In this document: positions 56,913 to 64,000 of the stretch, one piece after another | Layout of the letters: the number at the start of each line of letters is the position of its first letter | Numbering within the stretch: the first letter of the stretch is position 1 | NCBI RefSeq assembly: GCF_020091585.1 | Contig: NZ_CP083583.1 | Location: 558,001-622,000, forward strand | Source: Kovacikia minuta CCNUW1 | GTDB taxonomy: Bacteria > Cyanobacteriota > Cyanobacteriia > Leptolyngbyales > Leptolyngbyaceae | Direction: 5' to 3' | Length of the DNA stretch: 64,000 nt | Notes under the pieces: model-generated | The model's input: the letters and a program-made list of their open reading frames with translations, nothing else | The model's database searches: none | What the model was told of the DNA's origin: nothing | Program-made: the position numbers and the translations under genes

Positions 56913-58827
56913 ATGGAAGATTCCTTGCCAATGACAGTTCTCATGAGTACAACCGTAGGGTTTGGCATGGGCGCTCAGGTCTTAGCCCGATGGCTTCAGA
57001 TTCCCAGCATCGTGTTGCTGTTGCTCTTTGGTATTATTCTCGGTTCAAGCGGCTTAGGGGTAATTGAGCCATCGCTTCTGGGTGGCGGACTAGAAGTGAT
57101 TGTTTCTCTAGCGATCGCCTTGATTCTCTTTGAAGGAGGACTGAATCTACAGGTTCGCAATCTGAGCAGTGTCTCGGTTAGCCTTCGTAATCTGGTTACA
57201 GTCGGGGTGCTGATCACCCTTTTAGGCGGAGCGATCGCTGCCCATGCGTTAAATCAGTTTCCTTGGGCGATCGCCTTTCTCTACGCCTCGTTAGTGGTAG
57301 TAACGGGTCCAACCGTTGTCACTCCCTTGCTGAAACTCGTTGGAGTGGAACAGCGAGTCGCCACACTTTTGGAGGGCGAGGGTATTTTGATTGACCCGCT
57401 GGGGGCAATTGTGGCGGTGATTACCCTCACAATCGTGTTAAGTCGGCATGAGGTGCCCTTGGTTCTGGTTGGAACGGCAATCCCCTTGCTATTGCTGAAA
57501 GGATTAGGGTTGAGACTAGGGATTGGTACCGCGATCGGGCTGATTGGGGGTGGCTTGCTAAGTCTGTTGCTGAAGCAATCTAAATCTTTGCCACAAGAAT
57601 TGAAGAATTTAGTTGTCCTCGCGGCAGTGTGGGGAGCTTTCAGTCTGGCACAAGCACTGCGAAGCGAATCAGGGCTATTAGTCGCTGTGCTGATGGGTGT
57701 AATCTTACGGGCATCTGCAATTCCCGAAGAACGCTTGATCCGGCAGTTTAATGAACAGTTGGGGATTCTAGCAAATTCGGTGCTGTTTGTTTTATTAGCG
57801 GCTGATTTGTCGATCGCGAGCATCCTTGATTTAGGTTGGGGAGGTGTCCTGACGGTGCTGACACTAATGCTGATTGTGCGCCCCATCAACATTCTGCTAT
57901 CAACCTGGAATCGGAGGCTTTAGCTGGAAACAGCAGTTCTTTTTGTTCTGGATTGCTCCCCGTGGCATTGTCGCCGCATCAATGGCATCCTTATTTGCCC
58001 TTTCCCTCACAAAAGCAGGCATCGCAGGGGGTGAGGCAATGAAAGCGCTCGTTTTTCTCACTATTCTGATGACAGTATTGATTCAAGGACTTACAGCAGG
58101 CTGGATTGCTCGCTGTCTGGGGTTACAGACAACGCAAGTTAGAACCGTTATTGTGGGGAATACTCCGTTGAGTCAACTGCTTGCCCGACTCCTGCAACAG
58201 CAAGGAGAAACAGTGGTGTTGATTGACCTCAACGCTAGTGATGCTAATGCAGTTCAGCTTGATGACATTCCTGTAATCAGCAAATACTTAGATCTGGAGG
58301 AATTAGAGGCAGAAGGGATCGCATCCTTGAGCACTTTTTTGGCGCTGACTAACAATCCAGAACTAAACGGCATCTTGGCGCAACGGGCTTTAGAATTATT
58401 CCGCCCCGACCGAGTAGCCACGTTATCTCAGCCCCCATTGAATCGTGGAGATCATCCCAGTTTTGCGGCGACGGGCATTAACGTTGCTTTTGCAGCTCAA
58501 GTTTCTCTGAATCGATGGAATCAGGCTCTCACTCAGAATGATGTGGAGCTGATCGAGGTAGTATTACAGGCAGATGGCTTTGCCGCACAGCAAGCTGAAT
58601 TGCAGGATTGCATTGCAGCAGGTGATTTGCTACCGCTTTTGCTGAATCGAGCCGATCAGTTACAAATTATGCTTGCTAATGAACCCTGGCAAACGGGCGA
58701 TCGCATCACCTTTTTGCTGGATAAAGCTTCAGTTTCCAAAATACCGACGTTGAGCCAGAGCCATTCGACTCTCCTGCCTTTACCGGACCAAGCACTCTCA
58801 GAGCCAGTTTTGCTGCAAACAACGTGA
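56913..58827 (+). pseudogene. CPA1-type cation/proton antiporter with TrkA-N domain, frameshifted
   Basis: First part (56913-57923): ~9 TM helices, ILFEGGLNLQVRNLSSVSVS, YASLVVVTGPTVVTPLLKLV and EGEGILIDPLGAIVAVITLT contain the ion-binding acids. The frame ends at TAG 57921. The natural continuation (GFSWKQQFFLFWIAPRGIVA) is one base away and runs to 58827, adding the last TM helices and a Rossmann-type TrkA-N domain (TVIVGNTPLSQLLARLLQQQ, VVLIDLN). A single added base near 57913 explains it. Mutation or sequencing error cannot be told apart here. Confidence 0.85.
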
Positions 58828-58840
58828 TTATTTAGGATAA

Positions 58841-59474
58841 CTGAGATCTTGCCCCATTCTCAATAAGGGTTGCTAAAGGAGCCAAAATCTGAAAGAAAGG
58901 GCGTAGCAAAAAAATCAGAAGACGGTCATGGAAACCCTTCTTCAACACCCCCAAGGGCTAGTGTATAGCCTTCTCTGCTTGATGCCTGGTGCCTATCAAA
59001 AAGCCAGCCTCAAAGCTCTACTGGGGCTGTTTTTAGACGCTCAAGGTCATGCTTTACCCGCTCATACCTCAGTCAAATCCGCCAGTTCGTTAAGTCGATT
59101 TCTCAACCGCTATAGCTGGTCTACTCGAAGTGTGATTCGCACGACTCGGCAGGCGATTTTTCAGCAGATTGCCAGTTATTTACCTCATGCCAACATAGCG
59201 ATCCGCATTTTGATTGATTTAACGACCTTAGAGAAAAGTGGCAAGTTTTGGCATTTGAGTACGCCGACCTCAGACCCTCAAGCCCCAGACCCTTGGATAC
59301 GGTTCCTCAACGGCAAACGAGGCCTGCATCTGGTTGTCCTCTATCTAGTTGTGGGCGAATGGCGAGTGCCGTGGAGCTTTCGGGTCTGGCGAGGTAAGGG
59401 CTATGCCAGTCCGACCCAGTTGGGATGCAAGTTGTTGGCAATTGTGCCCAAGTCCTTGCTTAATGGTCGAGTGG
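58841..59474 (+). mobile_element. IS4-type insertion sequence, copy 2, 3'-truncated
   Basis: Left end CTGAGATCTTGCCCC and the 90-bp leader match copy 1 at 27273. Similarity stops at about 59474 in the middle of the transposase gene and the right end is missing. Copy 1 and copy 2 lie in the same orientation. Confidence 0.85.
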
Positions 59475-59491
59475 ACCTCGTCCTTCTGTGA
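58928..59491 (+). pseudogene. N-terminal half of an IS4-type transposase (copy 2)
   Basis: METLLQHPQGLVYSLLCLMP through FRVWRGKGYASPTQLGCKLL is parallel to copy 1 with moderate divergence; the first catalytic Asp (IRILIDLTTLEKSGKF) is present, the second and the Glu are lost. The frame ends in unrelated sequence (DLVLL). Confidence 0.85.
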
Positions 59492-59802
59492 AATGTCAAT
59501 TACATAGACCGCTTTAATGCAAACAATTTTCTCCTTAATTTAGCTAAGAAATTGAACTTCAAATCAATGGAATAGGATCGCGTTGAGATCAAAAGCAAGG
59601 TGTAAATTGCGACCGTCGAAAATGCCAATTAAAATTGCTGTACTCCTTGAATGGACTCAAGTTGGACTAAAGTCGAGTAGTACAGGGGCGAAAAGGCAGC
59701 AAAAAGTAGTGAACTGGAATTGCAAAAGCCCGTTAGCACGAGGGACTTCTGCATTGATAGCAGAGTACCGAGCAGAAATGAGATTTGATTGCGGATGCTG
59801 AT
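59492..59802. other. Region between the IS4 fragment and the IS21 remnant
   Basis: About 311 bases without a gene that I can support. Short frames have no protein-like composition. One end of the IS21 element should lie near 59795, but I could not define it. Confidence 0.4.
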
Positions 59803-60591
59803 TTAAGTTGAGTGGGTGCGTGAAATTGCGGTTTGTTTGCGAAAACTCTCGGTTTGCATCTCGATAATGGTCGCGTGATGAATTAAGCGATCTATAGCAG
59901 CGACGGTCATCATCGAATCGGTAAAGATGCTATCCCACTGACTAAACGGCTGATTTGCCGTAATCAGGAGACTACGCCGCTCATAGCGATGGGCAATCAG
60001 TTCAAACAAGACAGAGGTTTCTGCCTCTGATTTTTTGACATAGCCTAAGTCATCAATGATGAGCAGATCGTACTTATCGAGTTTGACCAGCATTGCGGGC
60101 AATTGTAATTGCAGCTTGGCTTGCTGAAGTTGCTGCACCAAAGTGGTTGCAGGCAGAAACTTGACCCACTTGCCTAGTTCTATCATCGAGCGCCCCAATG
60201 CAGAACTGACGTGCGTTTTCCCGGTTCCACTGGGTCCAAATATCAAAATATTCGAGGCATTCTGTAACCAAGTCGTCGATTCGGCAAATTGCATCACCAC
60301 CGCTGGATTGAGCGTGGGGACATGAGCAAACTCAAAATTAGACCAGGATTTTCCGTAGGGCAATTGCGCTTCTTTGAGCGCGCGGGCAATGCGAGCTTGG
60401 TCGCGCCGGTTCGCTTCCCCTTCTGCCAGTGCCAACAGGAATTGAGCGTAGCTCCAGTTCTCCTGGGTGGCTTGATGTTCGACCGCTTGCCAGTCGGACA
60501 GGAAGTGGCCGAGTTTGAGGCGTTTGAGCACGCTCGTCAGGGACTGATGCGGGCTCGACGGGGGCTGGAGATTGCTGGAAGAGTTGGTCAT
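59803..60591 (-). CDS. istB: IS21-family helper ATPase IstB
   Basis: About 262 residues starting MTNSSSNLQPPSSPHQSLTS. DnaC/IstB-type AAA+: Walker A in ILIFGPSGTGKTHVSSALGR, Walker B in DLLIIDDLGYVKKSEAETSV, sensor LITANQPFSQWDSIF. It assembles on the target and directs IstA. The start overlaps the end of istA, which is usual. Intact, but the element as a whole is truncated. Confidence 0.92.
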   Translation of the reverse strand: MTNSSSNLQPPSSPHQSLTSVLKRLKLGHFLSDWQAVEHQATQENWSYAQFLLALAEGEANRRDQARIARALKEAQLPYGKSWSNFEFAHVPTLNPAVVMQFAESTTWLQNASNILIFGPSGTGKTHVSSALGRSMIELGKWVKFLPATTLVQQLQQAKLQLQLPAMLVKLDKYDLLIIDDLGYVKKSEAETSVLFELIAHRYERRSLLITANQPFSQWDSIFTDSMMTVAAIDRLIHHATIIEMQTESFRKQTAISRTHST

Positions 60592-61054
60592 AGCTGGAGA
60601 GTTCGTGCTGCACGGAGGCAACGTCGGGTATCGGTAAGGTTTGCATGCGGTTGAATTGGTGTTGGAGACGATGGAGGGTGAAGGTGCCTGCTGCCAGTTC
60701 GGTTTTGAGATAGTTCGCCACTTCGACTTCGCGGTCTTGAGTGGCGGCGATGTAGAGCGCTTCCACCATCCAACGCGCCGCCGTATCAGGCTCAGCACTG
60801 CGTTTCATCTGTTGCCAAAGCTCACGCCAGTCTGAATCTGGCAGCAAGTCTGCTTGCCACTGGCAATAGAGAAAGGCTCTCGGCTTGCGGCGTAAGCTTT
60901 CGACGACATGACGATAGTTGATGCAACGGGCTCGCCGAATCGCAGCACTGCCATGCACATGGAGTCGAGGAAGTTCGACGACTTGGGTGGTGCCCACAAA
61001 GCCCACGATCCGGTCATGGTAGAGATGGAGGCAACGTTGGCAGTATTGTGGCAA
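60338..61054 (-). pseudogene. istA: C-terminal fragment of the IS21 transposase IstA
   Basis: The frame reads CLHLYHDRIVGFVGTTQVVE, RARCINYRHVVESLRRKPRA and LTLHRLQHQF-type sequence as in the C-terminal region after the integrase core of IstA. The catalytic domain, about 300 residues, is missing upstream of about 61100. The part after 60590 overlaps istB and may not be functional sequence. Confidence 0.8.
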
Positions 61055-61297
61055 AGAGAAATCAGTGGTGTGGCTCCATGAAATTCACACCACCTGCTGG
61101 TGCTAGGTGGTGGGGGTGCTAATCTGCAATTTGAGGTTCCACAGATCACACCTTCTCTGCTTTTTGCAAGTGAAGGAGTTTTTTGCTTTAAATTTGCAAG
61201 CTTTGTAAATAGATTGTGTTGATTTAGCGTAAATATTGTGTTTTGAGGGTTAGTTTGCGACTCTTAAAGTCAGCACATACAAGTAGGAGTGAAGCTT

Positions 61298-61606
61298 ATG
61301 CTGAAAGGTCGCTTATCGCTTATTTTATGTGGGGCTTTTACCATTGGGCCTTTGATTTCGTTTACTCCGGTTCTTGCTCAAGTTTATGTAAGGACTGCAC
61401 TTCCGGGTCCCAGGGCAGAATATCGAACTGGTTCACCTGGGCGAGGGTAGGTTTGGGTTGGAGGCCACTGTCGGTGAGATGGTAGACGCTACGTTTGGGT
61501 GCTTGACAGATGGTCTCGCCCACCTCGCCACGGCTCTGTTCGGGTAGGTGGCAGATGGTTTCACAACAACAGAGGATGGTACTGGGTGAATGGACATTGG
61601 CCCTAA
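61298..61606 (+). pseudogene. Exported WxxGxW-repeat protein with two internal stops
   Basis: ATG with TAGGAG upstream opens MLKGRLSLILCGAFTIGPLI SFTPVLAQ, a good signal peptide. After residue 50 the frame meets TAG (61448) and later TGA (about 61472), but the same frame continues as VWVGGH, RRYVWVLDRWS, VRVGGRWFHNNRGWYWVNGHWP and a stop at 61606. This is the tandem YxWxxGxW pattern of small bacterial exported proteins. The stops are single-base changes, so the gene died recently, or the first 50 residues survive as a short product. Confidence 0.65.
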
Positions 61607-61671
61607 TTAGTCTAAGCCTAGCTTGAATCGCATAATAGCCCTTGCTCTATGCACTAGGGGCAAAAGTAGCG

Positions 61672-62060
61672 GTGCGATGTAGCAAGTCGAATGTTAGAAG
61701 ATTGAGTCAATCCTCCTAAACGAGCGGAAAGCTGCCTCTCCCAGTGGAAGCTGTCCCCTTATCCCAACGTAAAAGAGTCTTTGACTCCAGTCACACTGCT
61801 AGTCAGTAATGGGTACAGTGGAATGCAGACCACGGAAAGAATCCAACCTGGTAGCCTCAAACTGGAGAGGAACAAGAGGAAGTCCGACAGGGTTAAGGCA
61901 ACTGAACTGTTGTTAAAAGCTTCGTCATTTAGTCCAGGCAGTGAAATCAGGCCGAGATACTGAGACCAAAAGGTAAATGGGTGGCTTAACGGCTCGTTAC
62001 TCCGTTAAGTGACAAATCGCACCCCATCGGAGTGAAGACGGAACCCGACTCAGAAGCATC
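61672..62060 (+). other. Possible 5' remnant of a group II intron
   Basis: GTGCGATGTAGCAAGTCGAA at 61672 looks like the 5' boundary (GUGYG) of a group II intron, and the following DNA has domain-I-like stretches: AATCCAACCTGGTAG, GAGAGGAACAAGAGGAAGTC and CGACAGGGTTAAGGC. No intron-encoded protein and no domain V hairpin are found downstream. So this would be a truncated, inactive copy. Recognition is by memory of conserved blocks, not by folding. Confidence 0.45.
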
Positions 62061-62186
62061 TCAAACATTTCCTGGGAACTGATGTATCAAACTGTTTTCA
62101 GTGACAATCAACTTTGGGCGCATCACATCACAAAAGAGAAATAAACTGCCCACTTATATGAATCATCAACAGAAAGAGAGTTAATC

Positions 62187-64000
62187 ATGACAACTATGAA
62201 TTTAGCCTCAGTATCAGGAAGAACAGAAGGAAGTGATGTTGATGCTTCATCTCCTCAATTCACTGCAATTCCTTCGACGCTGGTGTATGGCAATCTGATT
62301 GATGTTTCAATGGCGTGGGATGGAACGCTGTGGGCAGTGGATGAGCAGGGATCGGCTTACCAGTTCGACCCGATTCAGCAAGTGTGGCAACCCCACGGTT
62401 CCGGCATTGATGCCGCCGCTGTGACACCGGATGGCACGACTTACCTGTTTCAGGGCAATCAATACGTTGTCGTGAAAAGTGGGACGCAGGCAGCGTCGAT
62501 TCCGCAGGCGATCGCTGACACCTGGACATTACCTAATTCATTTCAATTGGGTATCACAGGCGCAGCAACGGTTAGCGGTAAGCTAATTTTCTTTAAGGGC
62601 GGGCTGTATATCCCGGCAGATGGTTCGGCTCCAGCCGCGAAGCTAACCGATTTGGCGAACTGGAGTCAGACAGATACGTGGAAAGCTGGGGTGATTGATG
62701 CAGTCGGGTCAGACAGCAGTGGATCTATTTATTTGTTCCGCAATGGTCAATTTATATCCGTGGATCTGATCAATAAAAAAGTTCTGACTCAGCCTCAACC
62801 GATCGCCAACTTCCCAGGTTGGCAGAACCGACTTCCGGCAGAATGGTTCACGGGAATTGATGCCGTCTGTCACTTCAGCAATGGCACCTGCGCTGTCTTT
62901 CGCGGCACTGCGATCGCGCTGCTCCAACCCAACACGACGGGGGTTGTAACGGCGCAATTCATTGCTGATTTCTACGCCAACTGGCCATCCACCTGGTTGC
63001 CTAAACTACTTCACGCACCCAGTGGCCGGGTTGGTGCGCTTTGGAGTGTCACCGCGAATAATGGTATTGTCTACCATGATGGCACAATCTGGAATAACGC
63101 ATCGCTGCCCAATCAAGCCAAAGCAATGACCGTTTCTGTGGGGGCGGATAACAGCGTTCATGCAGCAACGACTGATGCATTACACCGTTTAGATAATGGC
63201 AACTGGACGCAAGTTGCTCCTGCTAGCTTCAATGTCAGCCAGGTTGCTGTGGGAGACAGTAGTCGCGTCTGGTTACGGGACGATGCAAATAATGTTTATC
63301 GCTACAACAGTACAAACAATTCCTTTGATGCGATCGAGTTAGTGGGTGAAGCGACTCATATTACGGCGAACCCTGATGGCACTGTATGGCACTGCAACAG
63401 TAATGATGCCAATACTTACCGATTTATTTCTGAAGGTGCGGCAGGCTCAAAATTGATGACCGTTGCAGATAACGTGACGAGTGTGCAGCGAGTAACCAGT
63501 ACTAGCTTTGGCACCAGTTATTGTCTCGCACAACACCAGGACAACAGCCAGCAGCTTTATCGCTACGATTCTCCCTACGTTTTTAAGACCTCAGATACCT
63601 ATGAGATGACACTTGGAACGGCCATTGTTTATGGCTATTCCAAACTATTTGTCGTTTGTGGCGTGATCCCAACCTTTTATCTGGCTGCTTTAGATGCTCA
63701 GACGGGGGTTGAGCAGTGGCGCTATCCATTCCCTAACGGATGCAGCAATCCGATCATTGATTTTGTCTCTAATCGCCTCTATCTGGGTACGGGCAATAAT
63801 GGCACGATCGTTGCATTGGATGTCCATTCGGGTGAACTGGTTTGGGAGTCAAGTCCGACTGGGGCTGCTATTTTTACCGCACCCGGGTTAAATGGCAATC
63901 TTCTGGCAGTGATCAACGCCAACGGAACACTGTTTTTGAAAGACACAACCGCCAGTCCTGAGCAATATCTGTGGCAGAAGCAACTGGGTAGCGGTACTGC
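62187..64000 (+). CDS. Large beta-propeller protein with tectonin-like and PQQ-type repeats (partial)
   Basis: An open frame of at least 605 codons runs out of the window. ATG with AAAGAGAG upstream; no signal peptide. The first part has repeats such as SMAWDGTLWAVDEQGSAYQF and GVIDAVGSDSSGSIYLFRNG (tectonin- or hemopexin-like blades), including GIDAVCHFSNGTCAVFRGTA. The later part (from about 490) has LAALDAQTGVEQWRYPFPNG and IVALDVHSGELVWESSPTGA, the PQQ-type blade. A large cytoplasmic or non-classically secreted repeat protein, such as lectin-like or toxin-associated binding protein. Exact role unknown. Confidence 0.8.
   Translation, partial: MTTMNLASVSGRTEGSDVDASSPQFTAIPSTLVYGNLIDVSMAWDGTLWAVDEQGSAYQFDPIQQVWQPHGSGIDAAAVTPDGTTYLFQGNQYVVVKSGTQAASIPQAIADTWTLPNSFQLGITGAATVSGKLIFFKGGLYIPADGSAPAAKLTDLANWSQTDTWKAGVIDAVGSDSSGSIYLFRNGQFISVDLINKKVLTQPQPIANFPGWQNRLPAEWFTGIDAVCHFSNGTCAVFRGTAIALLQPNTTGVVTAQFIADFYANWPSTWLPKLLHAPSGRVGALWSVTANNGIVYHDGTIWNNASLPNQAKAMTVSVGADNSVHAATTDALHRLDNGNWTQVAPASFNVSQVAVGDSSRVWLRDDANNVYRYNSTNNSFDAIELVGEATHITANPDGTVWHCNSNDANTYRFISEGAAGSKLMTVADNVTSVQRVTSTSFGTSYCLAQHQDNSQQLYRYDSPYVFKTSDTYEMTLGTAIVYGYSKLFVVCGVIPTFYLAALDAQTGVEQWRYPFPNGCSNPIIDFVSNRLYLGTGNNGTIVALDVHSGELVWESSPTGAAIFTAPGLNGNLLAVINANGTLFLKDTTASPEQYLWQKQLGSGT

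Noticed and set aside
57281-57892. 203-codon ORF opposite the TrkA-N antiporter
   Set aside because: Shadow frame of a hydrophobic membrane protein; Ser/Thr/Pro-rich, no start signal.

Overview
The window looks like a filamentous, Leptolyngbya-type cyanobacterium. The HIP1 octamer GCGATCGC is very common, the CRISPR repeat is of cyanobacterial type, and several families typical of cyanobacteria occur (DUF4168, DUF3611, SLH-domain protein, MocR-type regulator, WYL protein with the cyanobacterial N-terminal sequence). No ribosomal or other core gene cluster is present. The stretch is accessory DNA, rich in insertion sequences and broken genes.

Left part (0-10 kb): a broken WYL-domain regulator at the edge; a 220-bp MITE with a perfect 10-bp target duplication; then an AT-rich two-gene operon that overlaps by ATGA, coding for a CCA/poly(A)-polymerase-like nucleotidyltransferase and a large patatin-domain protein with PLD-like and ParB-like C-terminal regions. 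This is a strong candidate for an undescribed defence-type system. It is followed by an MntA/HepT toxin-antitoxin pair that runs 5 bp into cas6, a small membrane ORF, cas4, cas1, cas2 and a 16-repeat CRISPR array. No interference (effector) genes are in view.

10-19 kb: ordinary metabolic and regulatory genes. A MarR regulator and divergent YdcZ-type transporter share three palindromic operators. A TetR regulator and divergent UGT-like glycosyltransferase share three 14-bp palindromes in exact 17-bp phase. Then ArfB, a MocR/PdxR-type regulator, a DUF4168 protein and KatG.

19-31 kb: a transposon graveyard around galactokinase. There is a small AGAGG-type element interrupted by an ISAs1 and an IS4 copy, MITEs, ISL3, an IS630 remnant, IS110, an IS4-type element with a frameshift, IS3 and an IS4-type fragment.

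31-59 kb: a large membrane and ion-stress island: two MscS channels, two DUF389 proteins, DUF2254, DUF3611, a voltage-gated channel with an unusual filter, a YjdF-like protein (frameshifted), two Na+/H+ antiporters (one frameshifted), an AI-2E transporter plus the remnant of another, HtrA, an SLH protein, small exported proteins and two two-component systems. Nine of these genes (55.4 to 46.8 kb, minus strand) form one tight run ending in a receiver-only regulator and a sensor kinase. The island is flanked by two same-direction copies of one IS4-type element (27.3-28.5 kb and 58.8-59.5 kb), so it could be lost, duplicated or moved by recombination.

59-64 kb: a 5'-truncated IS21, a decayed WxxGxW-type exported protein gene, a stretch resembling the 5' part of a group II intron, and the first 605 codons of a large beta-propeller protein that leaves the window.

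All family names come from reading motifs by eye; no database search was run.
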